DNA of 64,000 nt from Listeria rocourtiae FSL F6-920 (GTDB taxonomy: Bacteria > Bacillota > Bacilli > Lactobacillales > Listeriaceae), in contig NZ_AODK01000006.1 of the NCBI RefSeq assembly GCF_000525975.1, positions 124,001 to 188,000 of the forward strand. The letters run 5' to 3'. Position 1 is the stretch's first letter. The number at the start of each line of letters is the position of its first letter. The notes beneath the pieces are model-generated. The model did not search any database. It was not told the origin of the DNA and worked only from the letters and a program-made list of their open reading frames with translations. A program made the position numbers and the translations under genes. This document shows, piece after piece, positions 49,213 through 58,075 of the stretch.

Positions 49213-51207
49213 TTGTTTGATAACACGGATCAATTAGCAATTAATACTATTCGAACATTATCGATCGACGCAATTCAGAAAGCCAACTCTGGTCACCCAG
49301 GATTACCAATGGGAGCAGCTCCAATGGCGTATGCTTTATGGTCAAAAATACTAAAAGCAAATCCAGCGAATTCGCATTGGTTTAACCGTGATCGCTTTGT
49401 GCTTTCGGCAGGACATGGTTCAATGCTACTTTACAGCTTACTGCACCTTAGTGGTTATAAATTAAGTTTAGAGGATTTAAAACAATTTCGGCAATGGGAT
49501 AGTAAAACACCTGGTCACCCTGAGGTACATCATACAGATGGTGTAGATGCTACGACTGGGCCTCTTGGTCAAGGAATTGCGATGGCTGTTGGTATGGCGA
49601 TGGCTGAAAGACACCTAGAAGCGATGTATAATAAAGATGGATTCCCAGTTGTGGATCACTATACATATGCGTTATGTGGTGATGGAGACTTAATGGAAGG
49701 TGTGGCATCAGAAGCGGCTTCACTTGCTGGACATCAACAGCTTGGTCGTTTGGTACTTTTATATGATTCTAATGATATTTCATTGGATGGAGATTTAGAT
49801 AAATCATTTTCTGAAAGTGTAAAACAACGCTTTGAGTCATATGGTTGGGAGCATTTACTTGTTAAAGATGGCAACGATACGACTGAAATTCTAGCAGCAA
49901 TTGAAAAAGCAAAACAAAATACGTCGCAGCCAACGATGATTGAAGTGAAAACAGTTATTGGCTTTGGCGCTCCAAATGAAGGAACTAGCAAAGTGCATGG
50001 TGCTCCGCTTGGTGCCGATGGAATCAAAGCTGCAAAAGCGGCGTATGGATGGGATTATGAAGAAGATTTCTTTGTTCCTAGTGAAGTCTATGATCGTTTT
50101 AAGGAAACAATTGCAAAGCGTGGTGCACAAGAGGAGCAAGCGTGGAACGAGATGTTTGTTGCTTATAAAGAAAAATTCCCTGAACTTGCGGCTCAATTGG
50201 AGCTTAGTTTAAAAGAAGAGCTCCCAGAAGGTTGGGATAAAGATTTGCCTGTATATGGTGAGGATAAATCGCTTGCTAGTCGCGCGTCAAGTGGTGAGGT
50301 TATTAATGCCTTAGCTGCGAAATTGCCACAACTATTTGGCGGATCTGCTGATTTAGCAGGTTCTAATAATACAAATATTGCAACAGATGGTGAATTCACA
50401 AAAACTACACCTGCTGAACGTAATATTTGGTTTGGTGTTCGTGAGTTTGCGATGGGTGCGGCTTTAAATGGAATGGCATTGCATTCCGGACTTAAAGTAT
50501 ACGGCGGAACATTCTTTGTGTTCTCTGATTATTTACGGGCAGCAATTCGTCTATCCGCTATTCAGCACTTACCAGTTAATTATGTATTGACACATGATAG
50601 TATTGCAGTTGGGGAAGATGGTCCAACACATGAGCCTGTAGAGCAAATTGCTTCGCTTCGGGCGATGCCTGGTCTTACATTATTGCGCCCAGCTGATGGT
50701 AACGAGGTGGTTGCAGCATGGAAAATCGCTATTCGGTCAACCAATCGACCAACTGCACTTGTCCTAACGCGCCAAAACCTGCCAACATTACCAAATTCCG
50801 ATAAATTAGCGGAAGAAGGCGTGGCTAAAGGCGCCTATGTATTATCGCCAGCGAAGAAAGAGGTTGCAGATGTGATTCTTTTAGCAACAGGTTCCGAAGT
50901 TAATTTAGCTGTACAAGCGCAAACAGAACTTGCAAAAGATGGTATTGATGCGTCAGTGGTTAGTATTCCATCATTTGATTTGTTTGAGCAACAATCAGCG
51001 GAATATAAGGAGAGTGTGCTACCAAATGCTGTCCGCAAACGTGTGTCTATCGAAATGGGCTCGACACTTGGGTGGGAGCGCTACGTTGGATTAGATGGCA
51101 AAGCAATCGGAATTGATAAGTTTGGGGCTTCGGCACCTGGTGATACGATTATTAAAAATTATGGTTTCACTGTGGAGAATGTTGTTCAAACTGTGAAGTC
51201 TTTATAA
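49213..51207 (+). CDS. tkt: transketolase
   Basis: Thiamine-diphosphate enzyme of the pentose phosphate pathway moving two-carbon units between sugars. The 664-aa protein has the start [20 protein letters not shown], the [14 protein letters not shown] block, the ThDP-binding [20 protein letters not shown] (about residues 153-172), [13 protein letters not shown] and the [16 protein letters not shown] region. The start is TTG 49213, nine bases after GAGAGG, and matches known transketolase starts; an ATG three codons earlier is too close. Intact; highly biased codons. Stands in the lexA-tkt-yneF order of Bacillus and Listeria. Confidence 0.97.
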   Translation: MFDNTDQLAINTIRTLSIDAIQKANSGHPGLPMGAAPMAYALWSKILKANPANSHWFNRDRFVLSAGHGSMLLYSLLHLSGYKLSLEDLKQFRQWDSKTPGHPEVHHTDGVDATTGPLGQGIAMAVGMAMAERHLEAMYNKDGFPVVDHYTYALCGDGDLMEGVASEAASLAGHQQLGRLVLLYDSNDISLDGDLDKSFSESVKQRFESYGWEHLLVKDGNDTTEILAAIEKAKQNTSQPTMIEVKTVIGFGAPNEGTSKVHGAPLGADGIKAAKAAYGWDYEEDFFVPSEVYDRFKETIAKRGAQEEQAWNEMFVAYKEKFPELAAQLELSLKEELPEGWDKDLPVYGEDKSLASRASSGEVINALAAKLPQLFGGSADLAGSNNTNIATDGEFTKTTPAERNIWFGVREFAMGAALNGMALHSGLKVYGGTFFVFSDYLRAAIRLSAIQHLPVNYVLTHDSIAVGEDGPTHEPVEQIASLRAMPGLTLLRPADGNEVVAAWKIAIRSTNRPTALVLTRQNLPTLPNSDKLAEEGVAKGAYVLSPAKKEVADVILLATGSEVNLAVQAQTELAKDGIDASVVSIPSFDLFEQQSAEYKESVLPNAVRKRVSIEMGSTLGWERYVGLDGKAIGIDKFGASAPGDTIIKNYGFTVENVVQTVKSL

Positions 51208-51434
51208 GCAATGTGCGTGGGGCGTGAAATGATGTAGGCTTTAGCTTAATCATTTTACGCCCCTTTTTATGATAATATGTTGTATAAACGCGGTGTTGAT
51301 GGTATAATGAGGCAGTTGTGATTTTTTAATGATAGCGAACTTTTATTGCTGTAGGATATCAAAAACTATTGTTTTGACCTGATAAATCAAGTACAATAAG
51401 AGGGGTATATTGTTTCGAGGAGGAGAAAGAGAAT

Positions 51435-51674
51435 ATGTTGTGGTATATACTTATCGGTATACTTTGCTTAGTTGCAGGTCTAGCGTTAGGATTTTTCATT
51501 GCAAGAAGATACATGATGACGTATCTGAAGAAAAATCCACCAATTAATGAGCAAATGTTACAAATGATGATGGCCCAAATGGGAATGAAACCGTCACAGA
51601 AGAAAATTAACCAAATGATGAATGCAATGGGGAAACAACAAGAAAAAGAAAGTAAAACGAAGAAGAAAAAATAA
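51435..51674 (+). CDS. yneF: UPF0154 membrane protein YneF
   Basis: A 79-aa protein with one N-terminal membrane helix ([20 protein letters not shown]) followed by a cationic, methionine-rich cytosolic tail ([39 protein letters not shown]). This is the UPF0154/YneF pattern; function unknown, widespread in Firmicutes. ATG follows GAGGAGGAG. It is after tkt as in B. subtilis. Downstream there is no gene for about 440 bp, and a terminator-like structure lies at 51838-51887. Frame intact. Confidence 0.92.
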   Translation: MLWYILIGILCLVAGLALGFFIARRYMMTYLKKNPPINEQMLQMMMAQMGMKPSQKKINQMMNAMGKQQEKESKTKKKK

Positions 51675-51837
51675 GTTAGCTAGTTTGAATTAGCTGGAGA
51701 TTCTGTTACGCCCATTCCTGTGTGGCGAGTTCGAGCTCACATTTCTGCTAACGCGGTGAAAACGTCTCACTCACGATTTTGCCTCTTTTGATTAACCTTT
51801 CCCTGCATTTATTTTTGGATGCATTTTCAACATTACA

Positions 51838-51887
51838 ACACGTTCTATTATTGTGTGATATTAACACATGGTAGGAGCGTGTTTTTT
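51838..51887 (+). terminator. terminator-like hairpin
   Basis: AACACG-TTCTA pairs with TAGGA-CGTGTT with an inner TGTGT/ACACA hairpin, then six T. It would end transcripts from tkt-yneF. Confidence 0.6.
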
Positions 51888-51909
51888 GATGTTGATTAAA
51901 GATTATAGT

Positions 51910-52060
51910 CAACTTTTTCTTGAACTGCTAAATCGAGAATTAATTGCAAAAGTGGATTAGGAGCCTGGTAAGTTTGAGTTCGGCTAAGCGCTACGTTTCT
52001 CGTAATAGAATTTTCGTATTCCAAATTACTGCCACATAAATGTAACAATCATATGCTATG
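51910..52060 (-). pseudogene. C-terminal remnant of a LysR-type regulator
   Basis: On the minus strand a frame with no start and no upstream DNA-binding domain reads GSNLEYENSITRNVALSRTQ followed by TYQAPNPLLQLILDLAVQEK and a stop near 51910. This looks like the very end of a LysR substrate-binding domain. An in-frame stop lies just upstream (near 52050), so only about 50 codons remain. I judge it a decayed gene; the match is from memory and moderate. Confidence 0.4.
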
Positions 52061-52070
52061 CTCTTAAAAT

Positions 52071-52091
52071 ATTAGGAATAGTATTCCTAAT
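52071..52091. promoter_or_regulatory. 21-bp perfect palindrome, candidate operator
   Basis: ATTAGGAATA-G-TATTCCTAAT. It lies 28 bp upstream of the secreted-protein gene and just after a TAAAAT (-10-like) at 52065-52070, so a repressor bound here would block initiation. I do not recognise the cognate regulator. Confidence 0.55.
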
Positions 52092-52118
52092 AAAAAATAA
52101 GAGAAAGTAGGAGATTTT

Positions 52119-52544
52119 ATGCATATGAAGAAAAGAATTGGTAGTCTTTCTATTGTTTTAGGTTGTGTACTTTCCTCTGTTATTATTGGTGTAAATTTGG
52201 TGAATTCAGGACATATAAGTTTCGATAAAAATCTAGGTGCAGTCGTAGCGGAAGCAGCTGGTATTAGTGGTAAGGTAGAGATAAATGGGGTCAGCTATAA
52301 ATGGGCGGAAACATCTTGGAGCAAGAATCGCGGTATGACTTTTAACCCTGGGAATCATGTCTATCAATTTTCGCCAAACCCTCATGATGATCCATGGTAC
52401 AATAAAAATCAAACTAAATTCTATAAATTAGCCGCAGACCAAATAAAAAAACAAGGGGATGATGCTAAGTGGGATCAGAAAGCATGGCCGGATTCTATAA
52501 AGGTTTCAATTAATGGAATTAGTTACACCTTGAAACCTAGATAA
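52119..52544 (+). CDS. small secreted protein of unknown function
   Basis: A 141-aa protein with a cationic start (MHMKKR), a hydrophobic segment IGSLSIVLGCVLSSVIIGVN and a possible signal peptidase site near AEAAG (about residues 45-49), or else an uncleaved anchor. The exported part of about 95 residues is rich in Trp, Tyr, Asn and Lys (SYKWAETSWSKNRGMTFNPG; DDPWYNKNQTKFYKLAADQI) and begins and ends with similar strands (VEINGVSYKW and VSINGISYTL). I do not recognise it. A perfect palindrome precedes it. ATG 52119 follows GTAGGAG. Not like a known bacteriocin or immunity protein that I recall. Confidence 0.65.
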   Translation: MHMKKRIGSLSIVLGCVLSSVIIGVNLVNSGHISFDKNLGAVVAEAAGISGKVEINGVSYKWAETSWSKNRGMTFNPGNHVYQFSPNPHDDPWYNKNQTKFYKLAADQIKKQGDDAKWDQKAWPDSIKVSINGISYTLKPR

Positions 52545-52922
52545 CTACTCCGAAAAAAATTTTTATACACATTTTGAAAGTATGATGGTTCAATTTATCC
52601 TGAGAAATTTTGGATAGCTCCAAAAACTCATCGACCTTCAACTTATTTCTCTGTCTGTATTATGATAGAAAAATAGTTGTAAGTCGATGAGTCTTTTTCA
52701 TTGTGATTGGTGTCAGCGAAAGCTGGCGTCAAAATTTGTTTCAGATTCTCTTTTGCAATTATATATACAAAAGTTGCAAAAAAATACAAATACTTCGAAA
52801 TAATGATGAATGTGTTATTTTGAGAGGCATTTTTAGTTTATTTGCAGAATATTTCGAGCTTTTTTAGAGTAATGATAGACCGAGAATGGTAAAATGAGAT
52901 ATATCGAATGGGGGCATTGATA
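52545..52922. other. gene-free stretch before the M20 gene
   Basis: Contains the long hairpin at 52626-52692, a small CAGC-GAAA-GCTG hairpin near 52713-52724 and otherwise AT-rich DNA with the ribosome site GGGGG of the next gene. No RNA or protein gene is clear. Confidence 0.5.
52626..52697. terminator. long imperfect hairpin, probable terminator
   Basis: ACTCATCGAC (52626-52635) pairs with GTCGATGAGT (52683-52692), with inner AACT/AGTT and ATTT/AAAT pairings; AAAAA before and TTTTT after. It could end the secreted-protein transcript and act in both directions. Confidence 0.65.
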
Positions 52923-54104
52923 ATGAATGAAAAGATAAAACTTGTGGTTAAGCAAAATGAAGGGAAGATGATTGCATTTCGAAGAGGCTTACATAGGAAT
53001 CCGGAGTTGTCATGGCAGGAGGTCGAGACAACAAATCGAGTTATTGAAGAGTTGGAGCGGATGGGGATTCCGTATCGACGCATGGAGCCAACTGGGGTTG
53101 TGGCAGATCTTATTGGTGAGTTAAATGGGAAGGTGGTGGCGCTTCGGGCTGACATGGATGCATTACCTGTTGCCGAATTGAATTCGGATTTGCCTTATAA
53201 ATCAAAAAGTGAGGGGAAGATGCATGCGTGTGGTCACGATGCGCATACAGCAATGCTACTTAGCGCAGCGGAGGCACTTGTTGCGGTTAAGGATGAGTTG
53301 GCTGGTACGGTGCGTTTTATTTTCCAGCCTGCTGAGGAGATTACCGAAGGCGCAGAAGTGATGATCCAGCAGGGGGCGATGCAAGGCGTGGATAATGTAT
53401 TTGGGATTCATATTTGGTCGCAAATGTCGACGCATACTATTTCTTGTAATACGGGACCTGTTTTTGCGTCTGCAGATGTTGTTGTGGTTAAATTTACGGG
53501 GCGTGGTGGTCATGGAGCAATGCCTGATGCGTGTATTGATGCAGCTCTTGTTGCTTCAGCTTTTGTGATGGGAGTGCAAGCGATTGTATCACGGGAAACT
53601 GATCCGCTTGAACCTGCTGTTTTTACGATTGGACGGATGGAGGCTGGGACGCGTTACAACGTGATTGCGGAAAATGCGATTTTGGAAGGGACAGTTCGAT
53701 CGTTCCATCCACGAGTTCGTGAAAAAATGGAGCGCGCAATTCGGCGTTATGCAGAACAGGTTGCAGCTACTTATGGTGCAACCGTAAAAGTGGACTACCG
53801 TTATGGGACGCATGCTGTTATCAATGAGGAAGCAAGTGCTGCATTGGCACGAAATGTGATTACTAATAGTTTTGGCGATGGGATATTATACTCGGATCGG
53901 CCAACAATGGCGGGAGAGGATTTTAGTTATTACTTACAAGAAGCTCCGGGTTGTTTTGCGCTTGTTGGAGCTGGTAACTCTGAAAAAGATACGGAATGGG
54001 CGCATCATCATGGCAGGTTCAATGTAGATGAGGAAGCACTTGCTTATGGTGCAGAACTTTACGCGCAGTATGCATATACTTATTTGACAGAGGGCCCTGA
54101 ATAA
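52923..54104 (+). CDS. M20 family metallopeptidase/amidohydrolase (hippurate hydrolase-like)
   Basis: A 393-aa zinc-dependent amidohydrolase of the N-acyl-L-amino acid amidohydrolase group. Metal and catalytic motifs are visible: RRGLHRNPELSWQEVET near the start, VVALRADMDALPVAE (about residues 72-86), KMHACGHDAHTAML (about 98-111), FQPAEEITEGAEVM, IHIWSQM and the late MAGEDFSYYLQEAPGCF. The substrate, an N-acylated amino acid or peptide, is not defined. ATG 52923 follows GGGGG. No signal peptide. Frame intact and not part of an obvious operon. Confidence 0.92.
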   Translation: MNEKIKLVVKQNEGKMIAFRRGLHRNPELSWQEVETTNRVIEELERMGIPYRRMEPTGVVADLIGELNGKVVALRADMDALPVAELNSDLPYKSKSEGKMHACGHDAHTAMLLSAAEALVAVKDELAGTVRFIFQPAEEITEGAEVMIQQGAMQGVDNVFGIHIWSQMSTHTISCNTGPVFASADVVVVKFTGRGGHGAMPDACIDAALVASAFVMGVQAIVSRETDPLEPAVFTIGRMEAGTRYNVIAENAILEGTVRSFHPRVREKMERAIRRYAEQVAATYGATVKVDYRYGTHAVINEEASAALARNVITNSFGDGILYSDRPTMAGEDFSYYLQEAPGCFALVGAGNSEKDTEWAHHHGRFNVDEEALAYGAELYAQYAYTYLTEGPE

Positions 54105-54145
54105 TGGGCTTTCTGTCTGTTAAATAAAAAAAATTATAAATATAC

Positions 54146-54174
54146 TTGAATCTTTAGAAGAAATCGGTTACACT
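54146..54174 (+). promoter_or_regulatory. promoter of the leader ORF and ABC exporter operon
   Basis: TTGAAT at 54146-54151, 17-bp spacer, TACACT at 54169-54174. Confidence 0.6.
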
Positions 54175-54211
54175 AGTTCCTGTAAACAAATTTGAGAAGG
54201 AGGTAAGGACG

Positions 54212-54367
54212 ATGAAAAAGATAATTGGATTCGGTAATTTAACCATTATTGTAGGAGATAGCCTAAATTCGGCGTCCGTTATATCGAGAAAGTGGCATAA
54301 GCTATTTAAAGGGCTATTATGTGCATTTTTATGTAATAAATTCGATATATATTTCCAAACACAGTAA
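54212..54367 (+). CDS. 51-aa leader peptide, BmrB-like
   Basis: Short ORF with a near-perfect ribosome site (GAAGGAGGTAAGG) starting MKKIIGFGNLTIIVGDSLNS, then SRKWHKLFKGLLCAFLCNKF and FQTQ at its end. It has its own promoter and its TAA stop touches the 5' arm of a terminator hairpin (54367-54399) that precedes the ABC transporter genes. In B. subtilis the translated leader bmrB before bmrC-bmrD controls the operon by ribosome-mediated attenuation upon antibiotic treatment; the same is inferred here by place, size and architecture. A short inverted repeat TATATCGA/TCGATATA (about 54280-54352) within the ORF gives an alternative fold. Confidence 0.7.
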   Translation: MKKIIGFGNLTIIVGDSLNSASVISRKWHKLFKGLLCAFLCNKFDIYFQTQ

Positions 54368-54399
54368 TGGACAAAGTAAGATATGTCCGTTATTTTTTT
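54367..54399 (+). terminator. attenuator terminator before the ABC exporter genes
   Basis: ATGGACA (54367-54373) pairs with TGTCCGT (54384-54390, one G-U) and TATTTTTTT follows. A second TGTCC at 54401-54405 could compete for GGACA. A ribosome at the leader stop codon would cover the 5' arm. Confidence 0.75.
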
Positions 54400-54446
54400 A
54401 TGTCCAAAAATAGGAAAATATATTGTTTAATGAAGAGGGGTTAGGA

Positions 54447-56213
54447 ATGAAAATTTATAAGGAGTTGGGATGGTTTTTTAAAGAGCAACGAAAGTCGTAT
54501 ATTATTGGGGTTTCACTACTTTTTATGATAACGTTGCTCCAACTGGTACCGCCTAAAATACTTGGATTGACGGTGGATGCGGTTAGCAAGGATTCGCTGA
54601 CGAAGAATCATTTGTATATGTGGATGGGAATTTTGCTCGGCGCGGCTGTCGTGGCCTATGTTGGCCGCTATTTTTGGCGGATGTTGATTTTTGGATCTGA
54701 TAATAGGCTACAGCGACAATTAAGGCTACGGCTATTTGAGCATTTATCTAAAATGTCGCCGTTCTTTTTTCAGCGCTACCGGACGGGGGATTTGATGGCG
54801 CATGCGACGAATGATATTTCAGCAATTCAGCAAGTAGCTGGTTTTGGTGTGTTGACGTTGTGTGATTCGATTTTAACAGGGAGTACCGTTATCGCGACGA
54901 TGGCGATTACAATTGATTGGCGTTTAACTTTGATTGCGCTGTTGCCAATGCCACTGATGGTGTGGGGAAGCTCGGTGCTTGGTCGGAAATTGCATGATCG
55001 ATTTCATAGTGCGCAGGCGGAGTTTTCGAAGCTGAATGATAAGACGCAGGAGAGTTTGTCAGGAATTAAGGTTACGAAAACATTTGGCCAGGAGCAGGAG
55101 GATATCGAGGATTTTAGGCGTCAAACAGAAGAAGTTGTTGGTGTCAACGTAAAGGTCGCAAAACTTGATGCGATGTTTGATCCGATGATTTCAATCATTG
55201 TTAGTGTTTCGTTTATACTTTCACTTGCTTTTGGGGCAAAATTTGTGATGGAAGGAACGCTTACGATTGGTCAGGTAATTGCGTTTGTGAACTATTTATT
55301 CTTGCTGATTTGGCCGATGTTGGCGTTTGGGTTTTTGTTTAATGTGATTCAACGGGGAAATGCTTCCTATGATCGACTGAATAAGTTATTGAGTGAGCCT
55401 GAGGACGTGAAGGATGATTTTGGAGCTATCAATGTTTTGCCACGTGGAGACATTGATTTTGCATTGGAGGTATTTACGTATCCGGATGAGAAAGCGCCTG
55501 TTCTACAAGATATCGTTTTTCAATTGAAATCGGGTGGGACGCTCGGAATCGTTGGGCGAACAGGTTCTGGGAAGACGACACTTTTAAAATTGTTGATGCG
55601 GGAATATGATGACTACAAGGGGTCGATCTTATTTAATGGCAAGCCGATTCAAAATTATACGGTGCGTGGACTGCGCAATGCGATTGGATATGTGCCACAG
55701 GATCAGTTCCTATTTTCGACGACTGTTCGGGAAAATATTCGCTTTGGAAATCCAGAGTTATCGCAGGCGGATGTGGAGCAGGTTGCAGAAATGGTTTCAG
55801 TGCATGAGGATATTACAGAGTTCACGGATGGGTATGATACGGTCGTAGGTGAGCGTGGTGTATCGCTTTCTGGTGGGCAGAAGCAAAGGCTGGCGATTGC
55901 TAGGGCATTGATTATGAATCCTGAATTGTTGATTTTAGATGATGCGCTATCAGCTGTGGATGCAAAAACAGAGGAGAAAATTTTGCAGAATCTTAAAAGT
56001 AACCGTACGGATAAGACGACGATTATTAGCGCACATCGGCTTAGTTCGGTGGAACATGCGAACCTTATTATCGTAATTGATAAAGGACGAATTGTGGAGC
56101 GTGGGACGCACGCTGAGCTTGTTGCCTTAGATGGTTGGTATGCGGAAATGTTCCGGAATCAGCAATTGGAAGAGCTAATTGAGGGCGGGGGTGATACGAA
56201 TGGAGCCGAATAA
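54447..56213 (+). CDS. bmrC: ABC multidrug exporter half-transporter, BmrC (YheI)-like
   Basis: A 588-aa half transporter: six membrane helices (about residues 15-300) then a nucleotide-binding domain with Walker A GIVGRTGSGKTTLLK, Q-loop YVPQDQF, signature VSLSGGQKQRLAIARAL and Walker B LLILDDALSAVDAKTE. After the Walker B aspartate stands Asp instead of the catalytic Glu, so its own nucleotide site is of the degenerate kind, as known for BmrC and LmrC in heterodimeric exporters. Partner is the next gene, whose start lies inside this one's end. ATG 54447 follows GAGGGG. Expression probably depends on the attenuator upstream. Drugs transported are not known. Confidence 0.88.
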   Translation: MKIYKELGWFFKEQRKSYIIGVSLLFMITLLQLVPPKILGLTVDAVSKDSLTKNHLYMWMGILLGAAVVAYVGRYFWRMLIFGSDNRLQRQLRLRLFEHLSKMSPFFFQRYRTGDLMAHATNDISAIQQVAGFGVLTLCDSILTGSTVIATMAITIDWRLTLIALLPMPLMVWGSSVLGRKLHDRFHSAQAEFSKLNDKTQESLSGIKVTKTFGQEQEDIEDFRRQTEEVVGVNVKVAKLDAMFDPMISIIVSVSFILSLAFGAKFVMEGTLTIGQVIAFVNYLFLLIWPMLAFGFLFNVIQRGNASYDRLNKLLSEPEDVKDDFGAINVLPRGDIDFALEVFTYPDEKAPVLQDIVFQLKSGGTLGIVGRTGSGKTTLLKLLMREYDDYKGSILFNGKPIQNYTVRGLRNAIGYVPQDQFLFSTTVRENIRFGNPELSQADVEQVAEMVSVHEDITEFTDGYDTVVGERGVSLSGGQKQRLAIARALIMNPELLILDDALSAVDAKTEEKILQNLKSNRTDKTTIISAHRLSSVEHANLIIVIDKGRIVERGTHAELVALDGWYAEMFRNQQLEELIEGGGDTNGAE

Positions 56214-57999
56214 CGAAGAAATGTTAACGATGAGTGGCCAAGAGCATCGTGCAGTACTAAAACGCTTATTTAGCTACACGAAGTATCATGTTCCAGCACT
56301 TATTTTAACGATTTTCCTAGTGTTGCTAGTTACACTGGCAGATGTGTTTTTGCCAATCTTAATTAAACTATTTCTAGATAATTACTTGACGCCGCTTCAT
56401 TTTGTGGCTGGGCCGATTCTATTTTTGGCATCGGGTTACATGGGCTTAGCAATTGGTAGATCTGTGGTTTGGTATTTTCAATTGGTTCTATTTCAAAAAA
56501 TTGCATTGCGAATTGTACAACGTATTAGGATTGATATTTTTAGTAAATTACAAAATATGGGGATGCGTTATTTTGACCAGACACCCGCAGGTAGCCTTGT
56601 TTCACGTGTGACCAATGATACGGAAGCAATTAAAGATATGTTTATTAACGTACTCGGAACAGCAATTCAGAGTGTCTTCATGCTTGTGGGGATTTATACA
56701 GCGATGTTTATTATGGATGCAAAATTGGCCGCATATAGTTTGCTCGTTTTTCCGTTGACATTGTTAATAATTATCATCTATCGCAAATATAGTTCTCAAT
56801 TTTATCGGGCACGTCGAGAAAAATTGAGTCAGTTAAATGCAAAAATTGCAGAATCGATTTCCGGTATGTCCATTGTGCAACAGTTTAATCAAGAAAAGCG
56901 TTTGATTGGCGAATTTGAAGAGATTAATAAAGATTATTACGATGTAGGTATGAAAAATATTAAATTTAACGCGTTGCTTCTTGGACCAGCGATTGATTTG
57001 ATTTATTCACTAGCGGTTGTACTGATTCTTAGTTTCTTTGGGATTCAATCCTTTTCTAGTCCGGTTGCAATTGGGACGATTTACGCTTTTATTACGTACT
57101 TTGATCGGTTTTTAGAGGCAATTTACAATATTATGGAGCGTTTGGCAATGTACCAAGAGGCGATTACAGCAGCTTCACGTGTATTCCGGATTATGGATGG
57201 CACAGATTTGGCGCCAGAGCAAGATGATGAGGATGATCTGCTCATTTCAAAAGCAAAGATTGAGTTTAAAAATGTCACGTTTTCTTACGATGGGAAAAAA
57301 GATGTTTTGAAGGATATTAGCTTCACAGCGGAATCTGGACAAACAGTTGCGCTTGTCGGTCACACAGGAAGCGGAAAAAGCTCTATTATCAATTTGATGA
57401 TGCGCTTTTATGAGTTTAATCAAGGGGAAATTCTGATTGACGGGAAATCGATTAAACGCTATCCAATGGAGGAATTGCGTGCCAAAACTGGGTTAGTTTT
57501 ACAGGATAGTTTTATGTTTTATGGTACTATCAAGGATAATATTCGTTTGCATAATAAGCTAATAACAGATCGAGAAATTCTGGAGGCTGCGCAGTTTGTA
57601 CAAGCGGACCGGTTTATTAACACACTGGCTGATAAATATGATCATAAGGTGATTGAGCGTGGGGCTTCATTTTCTAGTGGGCAGAGGCAGTTAATCTCTT
57701 TTGCAAGAACGGTCGTGACAAATCCACAAATTCTTGTTTTGGATGAGGCGACGGCAAATATTGATACGGAAACAGAAAGTTTGATTCAAACAGGACTGCG
57801 AAATATGCGACAGGGTCGGACGACGATTGCGATTGCGCATCGACTTTCTACAATAAAAGACGCTGACCTCATTCTGGTGCTTCGAAAAGGGAGTATTATT
57901 GAGCGAGGAACACACGAAGAATTACTAGAACATGGCGGTGTGTATCATTCGATGTATCAATTACAAAACAGCGGAATGGATTTAGAGGAGCTTGGTTAA
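56200..57999 (+). CDS. bmrD: ABC multidrug exporter half-transporter, BmrD (YheH)-like
   Basis: A 599-aa half transporter: membrane domain with six helices and a nucleotide-binding domain with Walker A ALVGHTGSGKSSIINL, Q-loop LVLQDSFMF, a variant signature ASFSSGQRQLISFART and Walker B ILVLDEATANIDTETE with the normal catalytic Glu. The variant signature faces the degenerate Walker site of the partner, so the two form an asymmetric heterodimer of BmrCD/LmrCD type. ATG 56200 follows GGGCGGGGG and overlaps the bmrC stop by 14 bp. Frame intact. A terminator is not obvious before ccdC. Confidence 0.88.
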   Translation: MEPNNEEMLTMSGQEHRAVLKRLFSYTKYHVPALILTIFLVLLVTLADVFLPILIKLFLDNYLTPLHFVAGPILFLASGYMGLAIGRSVVWYFQLVLFQKIALRIVQRIRIDIFSKLQNMGMRYFDQTPAGSLVSRVTNDTEAIKDMFINVLGTAIQSVFMLVGIYTAMFIMDAKLAAYSLLVFPLTLLIIIIYRKYSSQFYRARREKLSQLNAKIAESISGMSIVQQFNQEKRLIGEFEEINKDYYDVGMKNIKFNALLLGPAIDLIYSLAVVLILSFFGIQSFSSPVAIGTIYAFITYFDRFLEAIYNIMERLAMYQEAITAASRVFRIMDGTDLAPEQDDEDDLLISKAKIEFKNVTFSYDGKKDVLKDISFTAESGQTVALVGHTGSGKSSIINLMMRFYEFNQGEILIDGKSIKRYPMEELRAKTGLVLQDSFMFYGTIKDNIRLHNKLITDREILEAAQFVQADRFINTLADKYDHKVIERGASFSSGQRQLISFARTVVTNPQILVLDEATANIDTETESLIQTGLRNMRQGRTTIAIAHRLSTIKDADLILVLRKGSIIERGTHEELLEHGGVYHSMYQLQNSGMDLEELG

Positions 58000-58075
58000 T
58001 AGGGCGTAAAGGTTGTTTTTCTTCTAAAAAAGTTTATAATGGGGCAAGTAAATATGCCGATTAGGAGGAAGTAAC

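Larger units (their letters stand above)
51675..52118. other. gene-poor stretch after yneF
   Basis: No intact gene is seen. It contains a hairpin terminator (51838-51887), a minus-strand LysR-tail remnant (51910-52060), a 23-codon plus-strand frame at 51888-51959 without a ribosome site, and a 21-bp palindrome at 52071-52091. The first 160 bp shows no feature I can name. Confidence 0.5.

Noticed and set aside
51888-51959. 23-codon plus-strand ORF (MLIKDYSQLF...) as a peptide gene
   Set aside because: It lacks a ribosome site, starts within the T-run of a terminator and overlaps the LysR remnant on the other strand.
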